Assembly: GCA_017511375.1 (NCBI GenBank)
Contig: JAFWKJ010000012.1
Coordinates: forward strand, 62,001-126,000
Length of the DNA: 64,000 nucleotides
Direction of reading: 5' to 3'
Origin: Bacilli bacterium
GTDB taxonomy: Bacteria > Bacillota_I > Bacilli_A > RF39 > UBA660
Below, piece after piece: positions 43,925-52,397 of this stretch (positions within the stretch are counted from its first letter, which is position 1; every line of letters begins with the position of its first letter). Below the pieces are notes generated by a model, which saw only the letters and a list, made by a program, of their open reading frames with translations, did not search any database and was not told the DNA's origin. A program made the position numbers and the translations under genes.

Positions 43925-46900
43925 TTATACTCTTTCAACATTATCAAAATAATCGCTATCATCATCTTGTTCATCTTCTTCATCTAATTCATCAGCGTTT
44001 CGCTTTTTTCTCTTATTAGCAGCAACCGCTAATCCTGCAGCGCCAGCCGCAGCTCCGATAGCAGCAGGTACCGCATAATCTTTAAGTCCCTTTTTACCAA
44101 CCATAGTATTTGGAATGGCCGCATATTCAGAAACGGTTCCTCCGCCTCCTCCACCGGAAACATAAGTTGGTGAAGGTGATGGATCATAACTAGGTTGTGT
44201 ATCAGGTTCCGTAACTGGCTCCGTTTCAGGTTCTGTCACAGGCTCAGTTTCTGGCTCAGTTTCTGGCTCAGTTTCAGGTTCCGTTTCAGGCTCTGTTTCA
44301 GGCTCTGTTTCAGGTTCAGTTTCTGGCTCAGTCTCAGGCTCTGTTTCAGGTTCAGTAATTGGTTCCGTTGGAGCCTCCGTTGGGGCAGCCGTTGTTGGTG
44401 GCTCAGTTGGTGGTTCCGTTGGAGCCTCCGTTGGGGTAGCCGTTGTTGGTGGCTCAGTTGGTGGTTCCGTTGGAGCCTCCGTTGGGGTAGCCGTTGTTGG
44501 CTGTGCCGTCGTTGGTGCAGCCGTTGTTGGCTGTGCCGTCGTTGGTGCAGTTGTATTTGGCTGTGCTGATGATGGAGTAGTTGTTGGCTGTGCCGTCGTT
44601 GGTGCAGCCGTTGTTGGTTGCGCCGTCGTTGGTGCAACAGTTTCAATTGCTTCCGTAGGTGGTACAGGATCAAAATGAGGTTCCGTCATTGGAACAGTTC
44701 CAGGATCCGTAATTGGTGGATGTGGAACAACCACTTTATCTACTGGTAAAGCAGGGGTTTCAACTGGAATATTCTCAACTGGCACAACATCTTGCACAGG
44801 TGGTGCATATACCGGTTGTGGAAGACCATCCGAACCTGTAACAACTAAGTCACCTACTCCATTTCCAACCGGAATCAAATCCGTAACACCTTTATTTACT
44901 GGAACTAAATCTGTAATTCCTTTTTCTATCGCAACTAAATCTACAACACCTTTTTCTACTGGTACTAAATCCGTAATACCTTTTTCTACTGCAACTAAAT
45001 CTTTAGTTCCAACCTTTGAAAGGGCCGTAGTCATATCATCCGCAGAGGATCCTATTAATGACTCTGCATGCTCAGGAAGTAATGGAACATCATTTCCTAC
45101 AGCAGAGGCTCCTGCTTTAGGTAAACCTTCACTTGCAATAAGCCCGGTTTCTCCTTTTGTAATAAGTCCAGTTTCTCCTTTTGGAAGAAGACCAGAAACC
45201 GCATCATCCACAGAAGATCCAACAAGTGACTCTGCGTGTTCTGTAAGAAGATTTCCAGCTGATGTTGTTCCAGCTTCTGCTCCTGCAGAGACTCCCGAAG
45301 AAGTACCTTTAGAAAGACTAGATAGATTAGCCTGTTGCTTTCTATAAAGCATATCATCCGCTACGTCAGCAAATCTATTAGCTGCCGCGTCTGTTCCTTT
45401 TCCACCCACTAAAGCAGCATCTCCAATCACATCATCCGCAGCCCCACTAACTGATCGAGCAACATTTCCTCCTGCAGGGTTAGGTACTGCTGCAGCTTCT
45501 CCTAATATGTCATCTCCCACACTACTTAACGATTGAGCAGCATCTCCTACCGTTGCATTTGGATGGAATGCTTTGGCAATACTTCTATACGCTTCCGTAA
45601 CAGCGCCATATTCGGCACTACCAGAACCATATGTATTTTTAATAGAATTCCTTAGAGAAGAAGCAGCATTCATAGCGTCATCGGCAGACATCGTACCATT
45701 TTTCGCAGCGGCCAAAATATCATCCATTTCTTGACTAAGCTCACGAGCCGTCTTACCAGCAACTCCTCCAACAGAAGAACTTGTTCCTGTACCTGCTCCA
45801 GCAGCACTTCCTTCTGCACTTCGAGCAGCTCCTCCTATAAAGTCATCTCCCATTCCTCCAACAGCATCAGCTGCATTAGCAGCCATAGTATCAGGATGGA
45901 ATGATTTAGCAATATTTCTATATATATCTTTAACAGCGCCATATTCAGCACTATTTCTTCCAAATGTATTAGCAATATCATCGCTTAAACTATTAGCAGC
46001 ACGAATGGCATCATCGGCAGACATCGTACCATTTTTCGCAGCATTGAAAATATCATCCATTTGCTGACCAAGTTCTTGGGCAGATTTTCCAGCAACACTA
46101 CCAGTTCCATTTCCAACGCTTCCTCCAGATGTCTTACCGGCAGCTCCTCCTGCAGAACCTGAAGCTCCGCCACTGCCACCACTAGCCATATCATCAATAC
46201 CACCAGCAAGATCATCTACAAAATCATCCGCAACACCTGCGGCAGTTCCTGTACCAGCCTTGGCAGCATTATATTTTCCTACTCCCCAACTAATAGCTTT
46301 ATTTAAACCAAATACTAAGGCAGCAGAAAGAGCGGCATTTCCAACACCTTTCTTAAAGGCTTGATCATAATCCATTCCAATTCCAAGTCCAGCTTGCATG
46401 GTTCCACCCATAGCACCTACAGCAGCTTCTCCCATTCCTAAACCAAGAGAACCAAGAGCAGCTCTACCTCCTGCTTTAAAGGCAGACCATCCAGCAGCTT
46501 GTGTAGCAGCTGTCGTTCCCATACCTGTGGCACTTCCTACTAATCCACCACCCACATAGGAGATGGCAGCATAACCCAGTGCCGTTCCAATTCCCTTGGT
46601 AAGTCGCGCTAAGCCACCCGACTCTTTCATATAACTAGCCTTCGTCATATTAGAACCAAATTCAGTATTGTAATAAAAATCGTGGAAAGCATCTCCTACA
46701 TAATCTTTTTTTACAAATTCACCTACTTTGGCTTTAAACTTATCAGCTCCGAAAAGGCCTCCAATTGCTCCTAAAAGAGAAGCAAATCCATCGACCAATT
46801 GTTCACCAGCCGTAAAAAATCCTTCAAATAGTTTAGATCCAACCATTCCAATTGTTCCAAACAATCTTTCAAAGAATCCCATTTTAGAAACATCTTCATT

Positions 46901-47152
46901 ATATTTCATGATTGCTTCTGCTTTTTCTTGAATCAAAGCAATCATATTGTCAACTTCTCGAACACAAGCATCTGATAGAGCAGGACCAGTCTTTAAATCA
47001 CCTGTATCAACATATTTTGCTCCTCTAGCACCCACAATTAGACTTAGTCCAGAGGACACACCAGAATCAACATTAGAAAGGGTATCTCTTGCACCTTTTA
47101 ATTTGCTGATTACGTCTGCAACTTTATTTTCATCAAAATCAAGTCTTGCCAT
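43925..47152 (-). CDS. Large repeat-rich protein with WXG-like N-terminus and Pro-Thr stalk
   Basis: The 1075-residue protein has no signal peptide. The first about 95 residues form a helical hairpin like those of type VII substrates. A glycine/alanine-rich membrane-active-looking part follows (about 180-330). Two copies of a module of about 90 residues (about 352-440 and 462-550) share GTMSADDA and Y..IAK.FHP, the first with HPD. Then come five 10-residue repeats (DLVPVEKGIT, about 715-770), and Pro/Thr repeats (about 830-990: PTTAQ, PTEPP, TEPE). Near the end are IPNTM, a hydrophobic Ala/Gly segment (about 1028-1045), KRKKR and an acidic tail. It may be a secreted or surface fibre; function is unknown. 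Confidence 0.75.
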   Translation of the reverse strand: MARLDFDENKVADVISKLKGARDTLSNVDSGVSSGLSLIVGARGAKYVDTGDLKTGPALSDACVREVDNMIALIQEKAEAIMKYNEDVSKMGFFERLFGTIGMVGSKLFEGFFTAGEQLVDGFASLLGAIGGLFGADKFKAKVGEFVKKDYVGDAFHDFYYNTEFGSNMTKASYMKESGGLARLTKGIGTALGYAAISYVGGGLVGSATGMGTTAATQAAGWSAFKAGGRAALGSLGLGMGEAAVGAMGGTMQAGLGIGMDYDQAFKKGVGNAALSAALVFGLNKAISWGVGKYNAAKAGTGTAAGVADDFVDDLAGGIDDMASGGSGGASGSAGGAAGKTSGGSVGNGTGSVAGKSAQELGQQMDDIFNAAKNGTMSADDAIRAANSLSDDIANTFGRNSAEYGAVKDIYRNIAKSFHPDTMAANAADAVGGMGDDFIGGAARSAEGSAAGAGTGTSSSVGGVAGKTARELSQEMDDILAAAKNGTMSADDAMNAASSLRNSIKNTYGSGSAEYGAVTEAYRSIAKAFHPNATVGDAAQSLSSVGDDILGEAAAVPNPAGGNVARSVSGAADDVIGDAALVGGKGTDAAANRFADVADDMLYRKQQANLSSLSKGTSSGVSAGAEAGTTSAGNLLTEHAESLVGSSVDDAVSGLLPKGETGLITKGETGLIASEGLPKAGASAVGNDVPLLPEHAESLIGSSADDMTTALSKVGTKDLVAVEKGITDLVPVEKGVVDLVAIEKGITDLVPVNKGVTDLIPVGNGVGDLVVTGSDGLPQPVYAPPVQDVVPVENIPVETPALPVDKVVVPHPPITDPGTVPMTEPHFDPVPPTEAIETVAPTTAQPTTAAPTTAQPTTTPSSAQPNTTAPTTAQPTTAAPTTAQPTTATPTEAPTEPPTEPPTTATPTEAPTEPPTEPPTTAAPTEAPTEPITEPETEPETEPETEPETEPETEPETEPETEPETEPETEPVTEPETEPVTEPDTQPSYDPSPSPTYVSGGGGGGTVSEYAAIPNTMVGKKGLKDYAVPAAIGAAAGAAGLAVAANKRKKRNADELDEEDEQDDDSDYFDNVERV
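44202..44251 (-). repeat. 50-bp segment identical to 18065-18114
   Basis: Encodes TEPV/TEPE in the same frame as the zinc-ribbon gene. See the entry at 18065. Confidence 0.9.
44361..44500 (-). repeat. 51-bp tandem units encoding PTEPP-type repeats
   Basis: Units starting at 44361, 44412 and 44463 repeat with a period of 51 bases and only single-base differences; the third is partial. Confidence 0.8.
44843..45005 (-). repeat. 30-bp tandem repeats encoding DLVPVEKGIT
   Basis: About five units of 30 bases encode a 10-residue repeat (variants of DLVPVEKGIT) between the Ser/Ala-rich part and the Pro-rich part of the large protein. Confidence 0.75.
45678..45709 (-). repeat. 32-bp identity between the two internal modules (copy 2)
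   Basis: The 32 bases here are identical to 46011-46042, which lies at the same point in the first module. This shows a recent internal duplication of the about 90-residue module. Confidence 0.85.
46011..46042 (-). repeat. 32-bp identity between the two internal modules (copy 1)
   Basis: Matches 45678-45709 exactly and encodes the NGTMSADDA part of the module. Confidence 0.85.
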
Positions 47153-47163
47153 CTTATCCCCTC

Positions 47164-47505
47164 CTAATTATTTTTCGCAGCTTGTTCTTGTGCTAATCTT
47201 TGATAATAAGCATTTAATTCACGAACTTGTGCATTATAAACATTAACTGCTTGAACATTTACCTCGTTTACACGACTAGCATATTCGTTGGCAACATTCG
47301 CAATTTGTTGTGCAAGCTCATAAAGAACAGGCTGCATTGTCTGCCCATCTACATTTAAAGCTTTTTTATCGCACATTTCAGCTGCTTCCATTACTTGTTT
47401 GGCTGCTTGCATAAAATAATCCAAAGAATCCATATATGCAGAACATCCATTTCTAATTGTGTTATAGTCTATTAGTTGAGACTCACTTGTAATTCCATAA
47501 GCCAT
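47164..47505 (-). CDS. WXG100-like small helical protein
   Basis: The start is the ATG at 47505 (MAYGITSESQLIDY), 7 bases after GAGGG; an ATG six codons earlier has no ribosome-binding site. The 113-residue protein is made of two long helices with a turn near CDKKALNVDG, where a WXG motif would lie; the Trp is absent. Size, helical hairpin shape and its position before a large WXG-like protein and a DUF4176 gene suggest an ESAT-6-like partner of a type VII system. Family membership is inferred from architecture. Confidence 0.6.
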   Translation of the reverse strand: MAYGITSESQLIDYNTIRNGCSAYMDSLDYFMQAAKQVMEAAEMCDKKALNVDGQTMQPVLYELAQQIANVANEYASRVNEVNVQAVNVYNAQVRELNAYYQRLAQEQAAKNN

Positions 47506-47532
47506 CCTTACACCCTCTATCATTACTACTCT

Positions 47533-47560
47533 ATCATATTTATTTTTTCATATTTGACAA
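47533..47560 (-). promoter_or_regulatory. Sigma-A-type promoter for the type VII-like operon
   Basis: On the minus strand, TTGTCA, a 16-base spacer and TATGAT lie between the sortase terminator and the WXG100-like gene, so 47505-43581 can be transcribed as its own unit. Confidence 0.6.
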
Positions 47561-47597
47561 AAAAAAGCAAGGGTTTCTATCGAAAAAACCTTGCATT
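47556..47597 (-). terminator. Terminator after sortase gene
   Basis: A GCAAGGGTTT / AAAACCTTGC stem with one mismatch is followed by a T run on the minus strand. Confidence 0.75.
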
Positions 47598-47600
47598 TTA

Positions 47601-48401
47601 CTATTTTTTTTCTTTACAAATTACTAGCAAATAAGATCCCATTGGATCATAATGACAGACCTGCAAAACAAGCAATCGATCACTGGCTGTAAAACTAGCA
47701 TTATCACCCACATACAAAGCACCACTTAAAAGGCGATTAATATGTTGCAAAAAATCCATATCATTGGAAAAAACCAACTTCATATGTTCATTACTTCCAT
47801 CTGTCAATATTTTAATCGCAACCACTTCATAGTTAATTTGTCTTTCATCAATACTCAAATAAACATCTTTATAATTATCAAAAATGTTTTTATCCACATA
47901 AGCTTCTAAGTTTGTAAAAGGTAATTGACTATAAAATTCCTCTCGCTGCGTATTATGACCATATATATTAACTTGTCGATCTGTATTTAAATTTTGATTT
48001 CGATAATCAAAGAAAGGTACTCCTAAACCATCCCATTGATGATATAAATTATAATTCAAATAGTATTCATTATCAGTAGCTCTTACAATCATCGCATTAA
48101 TATTGAGATTCGGTATTTCCAAGCGACCCATAATCTCATAATTTCCATATTGAGCACGAAAATCAGGTAACTGATTTACATAATTACTGACATCAATTTT
48201 ATTTTCATCTTTATCTTTATAACCAGACTTTTTCTTTTCTTCAATCAGCTTATTAACACTAGGAATCCCTGGTTTCTTTATATAATGATCATATACAAAA
48301 TAACCACCAACACAAAGAATAATAGGCATAACAATAATAAGGAAATCTTTAAGAAATTGATTTCTTCTACTTCGTATAAACTTATTGTTTTTTCTAGCCA
48401 C
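47601..48401 (-). CDS. Class B-like sortase, catalytic Arg not evident
   Basis: The 266-residue protein has a basic N-terminus, one membrane anchor (about 19-36) and a sortase beta barrel (MGRLEIPNLNINAMIV starts the core). The catalytic His is in VNIYGHN (residue 149) and the Cys in LLVLQVCHYDP (residue 249). In known sortases an Arg stands just before the last strand; here the corresponding segment is MGSYLLVICKEKK, so the Arg seems replaced by Tyr or Ser. Length and the helix before the active site fit class B. The likely substrates in this window end in PxT motifs. It is followed by the WXG100-like operon and preceded by PBP2. Confidence 0.8.
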   Translation of the reverse strand: MARKNNKFIRSRRNQFLKDFLIIVMPIILCVGGYFVYDHYIKKPGIPSVNKLIEEKKKSGYKDKDENKIDVSNYVNQLPDFRAQYGNYEIMGRLEIPNLNINAMIVRATDNEYYLNYNLYHQWDGLGVPFFDYRNQNLNTDRQVNIYGHNTQREEFYSQLPFTNLEAYVDKNIFDNYKDVYLSIDERQINYEVVAIKILTDGSNEHMKLVFSNDMDFLQHINRLLSGALYVGDNASFTASDRLLVLQVCHYDPMGSYLLVICKEKK

Positions 48402-48461
48402 ACTACATCACCTTTTCTATAAATAACTATACAATTGACAATTGTTATTTGTCAATTATAT

Positions 48462-50507
48462 TTACGCATACAAATCGTACAATTCTGTATACTTTCGAGC
48501 CACTTCTTGTGACAAATAATAAGTGACCAAACTACGATAATCAATATTAGAATTTGGATGAGAAGAATCAGGAGATGTTACTACAAAACTAACTTTTGGA
48601 GCATAATAAGGAGCATATCCAATAAAGGTACTTGTAATGGTTTCCGTATCAATTACCCCATCATTGTTCGTATCAATAAAACTCTGAGAAGTTCCTGTTT
48701 TTCCAGCGGCTTGCATCCAGTCATCCATATAACCTACACCATATCCGCCCCAACTATGCATAACCGCATAAAACCCTTCTTTTACTCTTGCCATATACTC
48801 AGGAGCAGTATCGATCGTATTAAGAACTTCAGGCTCTACAGCAAGCTCTAATGGTCCAATTTCTTGGGTATCGCTCGAAGAATGAACTTCTTTCAAAAGA
48901 TGAGGTCGAATTCTGGAACCTCCATTCGCAATGGTTGAAATATACTGAGATAACTGAAGAGGCGTATAAGTTTCATATTGACCCATAACAAAATCCAACA
49001 AGTTTCCTGCTGCACGATCAGTAGAAGTATACCCTTTACTTTCTACTGGAAGATCAATTCCCGTAGGAACTCCCAGTCCAAAAGAATGATACATATTACG
49101 ATAAACATCAAACGCTTGTTGATTAAAATTCATTCTCATTCCATAAAAATACTCTTGTCCATTGACGCGAATAGCTGTCTTAAATTGGTAAACGTTACTA
49201 CTCTTTGCCAAAGCAGTAATGTCATTAATAAGGCCAAGACCACTAACAGAAGAACATTTTTCCGCTACTCCTGCCACCTTAATACATTCATCATATAAAC
49301 TTTCCCCAATGTGAATAGCCCCCGTATTATAACCCACTAACATAGAAGCCCCTTTTACAACAGAACCAGGCATAATAGGAGATGTCAAAATACTTGTCGT
49401 ATTATCCACAATAGTTCCATTCACAATTTTTTTACTTGCCATTGCTAGTATTTCCCCATTTGTTGGATTTTGTACTACCACGGTAGAATGATCAAAATAC
49501 TCCGTATTTGGCTCATTTTTAGTTTGAACAACATACCAAGAAATCACATCCTCAATCGCTCTTTGAAGATTAATATCAATCGTTAAAACAATATCCTTTC
49601 CTCTTGAACCTTCCTGCACTAACTTTGTCTCATATGTATTAACAATTTCATAAACTGGTTTTTCTCCATGTAAGTATTCTTCATACTCTTTTTCTAAATA
49701 ACTAATTCCTACACGATCGTTTAGACTATAACCTTTTTCAAGGTAATAATCCTTCTCTTCCGCAGGAATACCTTGTGTCGTTGTGGATACCTTTCCTAAA
49801 ATTGTCTTTAAAGTGTCCCCATAAGGATAAACCCTCTCCCAATCAATCTTCGTATTAAATCCATGTAAAGACTCAATATGTTCAGAAACATAAGCATATT
49901 CTTTATCTGTTACATCAGATTTAATTACCTTTTCTTCATAAGCATATCCTTTATTCATCAAATAATATAAATATGCAATTTTTAATTCCTCTTCTGAAAA
50001 TTCTAATTGTTTCTCAGAAATTCTTTCTAATTTTAATTCCTCTAATTCCTTAGAAGTCATTTTTCTCTGTTTCACTTTTTCCTTTTCTTTAGAAGAAACT
50101 AAGCGATTACAAACCTCTTTATTTTTAGCACAAAAATATTCTCTTTTATTACGATCCGTTACTTTACTAAAATTGAGACCCAAATGAGGAGCAATTTCAT
50201 TCGCAACTTCAATCATTTCTTGATTCGTAGTACTTTTTGATTTTTGATAAGTAATCGTCTTTAAAGACTTATTATCGACAAGAATATGATAATTTCGATC
50301 ATAAATTCTACCTCGAGGAGTACTAGTCCCCGTTACACGTGTTAAAGTTAAACGCTCTAAAGAAGAATCATACACATCTTCTTCAAACAACATTACATTT
50401 GTAATTTTAATAGTAATAATTACAAAAAAAAGAACAATAATACTAAGTAAAATATTAAATCGATTCTTAATAATAAAATCCATATTTTTTTGTTTTTTCT
50501 TGCGCAT
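48462..50507 (-). CDS. Class B penicillin-binding protein (transpeptidase, PBP2-like)
   Basis: The 681-residue protein has an N-terminal membrane anchor (about 17-36), a dimerisation/pedestal region with TPRGRIYDRN (about 63-72), and the transpeptidase domain. The active-site motifs are SVVK (nucleophile Ser, about residue 378), SSN (in AKSSNVY, about 430) and KTG (in AGKTGTSQ, about 597). It cross-links peptidoglycan, during elongation or division. The neighbour is the sortase gene, in keeping with envelope functions. Confidence 0.92.
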   Translation of the reverse strand: MRKKKQKNMDFIIKNRFNILLSIIVLFFVIITIKITNVMLFEEDVYDSSLERLTLTRVTGTSTPRGRIYDRNYHILVDNKSLKTITYQKSKSTTNQEMIEVANEIAPHLGLNFSKVTDRNKREYFCAKNKEVCNRLVSSKEKEKVKQRKMTSKELEELKLERISEKQLEFSEEELKIAYLYYLMNKGYAYEEKVIKSDVTDKEYAYVSEHIESLHGFNTKIDWERVYPYGDTLKTILGKVSTTTQGIPAEEKDYYLEKGYSLNDRVGISYLEKEYEEYLHGEKPVYEIVNTYETKLVQEGSRGKDIVLTIDINLQRAIEDVISWYVVQTKNEPNTEYFDHSTVVVQNPTNGEILAMASKKIVNGTIVDNTTSILTSPIMPGSVVKGASMLVGYNTGAIHIGESLYDECIKVAGVAEKCSSVSGLGLINDITALAKSSNVYQFKTAIRVNGQEYFYGMRMNFNQQAFDVYRNMYHSFGLGVPTGIDLPVESKGYTSTDRAAGNLLDFVMGQYETYTPLQLSQYISTIANGGSRIRPHLLKEVHSSSDTQEIGPLELAVEPEVLNTIDTAPEYMARVKEGFYAVMHSWGGYGVGYMDDWMQAAGKTGTSQSFIDTNNDGVIDTETITSTFIGYAPYYAPKVSFVVTSPDSSHPNSNIDYRSLVTYYLSQEVARKYTELYDLYA

Positions 50508-50582
50508 GACTCCTCACCCTACTAATAGTTTATCACATATTATGATATTACATTCATATTATTTTATGGGAGATGAATAAAA

Positions 50583-50831
50583 ATGATAGATTTTATACAG
50601 AAAAACATTCAATATCTTACTCTAGAGCATTTAAAATTATTTGCGAAAGCCAATCAAATATCCTATTCAGAAGAAGAAATACAAATTATTTATATATTTA
50701 TACAAAAGCATTATCAAGATCTATTAAGAGGAAATCAAACTTGTTTCAAAAAAATAAAATCAAAGATTAGTCCCACTCTTTATCAAAAACTCCTGACTCT
50801 CTATCAAGAATATAAAGAAAAGTATATATAA
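50583..50831 (+). CDS. DUF2624-like small protein (YqfT family)
   Basis: An 82-residue protein with three predicted helices (MIDFIQKNIQYLTLEHLKLFAKANQISY at the start). The pattern matches YqfT/DUF2624 by eye, not strongly. In Bacillus yqfT follows yqfS (endonuclease IV), and here an endonuclease IV gene lies nearby at 51440, which supports the call. It is on the plus strand and ends at a shared terminator. Confidence 0.55.
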   Translation: MIDFIQKNIQYLTLEHLKLFAKANQISYSEEEIQIIYIFIQKHYQDLLRGNQTCFKKIKSKISPTLYQKLLTLYQEYKEKYI

Positions 50832-50860
50832 AAAAGAGAAATCAAATTTCTCTTTTTTTT
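50831..50860. terminator. Bidirectional terminator between DUF2624-like gene and pseudopilin
   Basis: An AAAAAGAGAAAT / ATTTCTCTTTTT hairpin with a 3-nt loop serves both convergent genes. Confidence 0.75.
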
Positions 50861-51368
50861 AAACTTCACTTACTGTTCCATCAGCACCAATAATTATAAT
50901 TTTGTTGTTTCTTCCTTCAAATGCTGGAAAAGACAAGCCACTCTCTGGGTCTGTATAAATAATATCTTTTCGAGAAAGTTTATCTTCCCTCACAGTTTCA
51001 ACGGTGTAACCAGCAACATCCTTACTCGTCCATCCATAAATATAATTCATTTCACTATCAACAGCAACGACAACATAAGCTTCTACCCAATCTCCCCACG
51101 GACTACCCGATTCTGCTTCCATAGGAATATTATTAATATGAATATAATATGTCGTAGTCGTATTATGATCATCAATCGGATAACGATTCGAATGCTTAAT
51201 AAGTTCAATTCTTGCAGCTTTTATATACTCCCTTGCATCCTGAACATACAAATCTTTTTTGGCATTTCCTAATATACTAGAACCAAAATTAATAACCAAA
51301 GCCATTACAATTCCTAATATCACAATGACAACTAACAGTTCTATAACAGTAAAACCTTTACGATTCAT
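50859..51368 (-). CDS. Prepilin-like protein (pseudopilin)
   Basis: The 169-residue protein has the type III signal MNRKG / FTVIELLVVIVILGIVMALV, with Glu at +5. The mature part has YIKAARIELIKHSNRYP in the long helix and a C-terminal domain with GSPWGDWVEAYVVVAVDSEMNYIYGW, like type II secretion pseudopilins. It has no cysteines after the signal. Prepilin peptidase is not in this window. It lies after endonuclease IV. Confidence 0.88.
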   Translation of the reverse strand: MNRKGFTVIELLVVIVILGIVMALVINFGSSILGNAKKDLYVQDAREYIKAARIELIKHSNRYPIDDHNTTTTYYIHINNIPMEAESGSPWGDWVEAYVVVAVDSEMNYIYGWTSKDVAGYTVETVREDKLSRKDIIYTDPESGLSFPAFEGRNNKIIIIGADGTVSEV

Positions 51369-51439
51369 TTTATCATCTCCTATTATTCAATCTCATTATA
51401 ATAAATAATTCCCTTTAAAATCAATCTTATTCATCATAT

Positions 51440-52345
51440 TCATTGTAAAGTATGTGTAGAGAACGAATCTTTTATCTTCTCGAGAAGTTTTTCATCAAAC
51501 ACTTTATTTCTTATCATTTCAATCTCATATCGATAAGGAGCATACAATTTATCTACATAAGGGGTCTCTAAGATTTTAGGAACATTTTCTAATTTCTTAT
51601 GATAAACAACGGAAAGCAATGTTTCAAATCCAATAGTTCCAAAACCAATATTCTCATGTCTATCTTTATGAGAATTAATCTCATTCTTTGAATCATTTAT
51701 ATGAACACAACCAATACGAGAAATACCAATCATTTGATCAAACAAATCTAAAAATTGATCAAACTCGCGCAAATCATATCCCGCATCATTTAAATGGCAA
51801 GTATCCAAACATACCCCAATATGATCTTGATCCTCTATTCCTTGAATGATTCTTTGAATTTCTTCTAGTTGAGAACCCACTTCACTTCCTTTACCAGCCA
51901 TGGTTTCCAAAAGAATCGTAACATGATTCTCCCTTCCTATATTAGATAAGACTTGATTAATACCAAAAATAATGTTTTTTATACCTTGATCAATTCCTAA
52001 ACCCACATGACTTCCTGGGTGTAAAACAAGATATTTAACACCTAATTGATTAACTCTTTCCAACTCTTCCGTTAAGAATTGCACGGAAAAAGAAAACTTC
52101 TCTTCATTACATAAGTTAATAATATATGGAGCATGAACAACCACCTTAGAATAATCTATTCCTTTCTCTTTCATAAGAGAAAGTGCTTGTAATGTCAAAC
52201 CATCCTCTATAGGACACCTAACTGTATTTTGGGGTGCCCCTGTATAAAACATAAAGGTATTAGCCCCATAACTAAGAGCCTCTTCTAAACTTCCTAATAA
52301 TTGATTATTTTTATTAAAGCCCACATGACTTCCAATAACTAACAT
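51440..52345 (-). CDS. nfo: Endonuclease IV (apurinic/apyrimidinic endonuclease)
   Basis: The start is placed at the ATG at 52345 (MLVIGSHVGF) since GGTGATG lies 2-8 bases upstream; the open frame continues 16 codons further. The protein (301 residues) is a zinc enzyme that cuts DNA 5' of abasic sites. Metal-site motifs are IGSHVGF, VVHAPYIINL, LHPGSHVG, LLETMAG, GVCLDTCHLNDAGYDL, VHINDSKNEINSHKDRHENIG. Length fits. It is inserted among pseudopilin genes on the same strand. Confidence 0.95.
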   Translation of the reverse strand: MLVIGSHVGFNKNNQLLGSLEEALSYGANTFMFYTGAPQNTVRCPIEDGLTLQALSLMKEKGIDYSKVVVHAPYIINLCNEEKFSFSVQFLTEELERVNQLGVKYLVLHPGSHVGLGIDQGIKNIIFGINQVLSNIGRENHVTILLETMAGKGSEVGSQLEEIQRIIQGIEDQDHIGVCLDTCHLNDAGYDLREFDQFLDLFDQMIGISRIGCVHINDSKNEINSHKDRHENIGFGTIGFETLLSVVYHKKLENVPKILETPYVDKLYAPYRYEIEMIRNKVFDEKLLEKIKDSFSTHTLQ

Positions 52346-52366
52346 AACATCACCGCTTTTATTATA

Positions 52367-52392
52367 ACAAAAAAAGAGCCATGAGGCTCTCA
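52367..52392 (-). terminator. Terminator before endonuclease IV gene
   Basis: An AGAGCC / GGCTCT stem with loop atga is followed by a T run on the minus strand, after the stop at 52398. Confidence 0.8.
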
Positions 52393-52397
52393 TTCTT

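Noticed and set aside
44195-44673. ORFs over the Pro/Thr repeat region of the 1075-residue gene in other frames
   Set aside because: Arg/Phe/Trp- or Gln/His/Arg-rich low-complexity shadows of the repeats.
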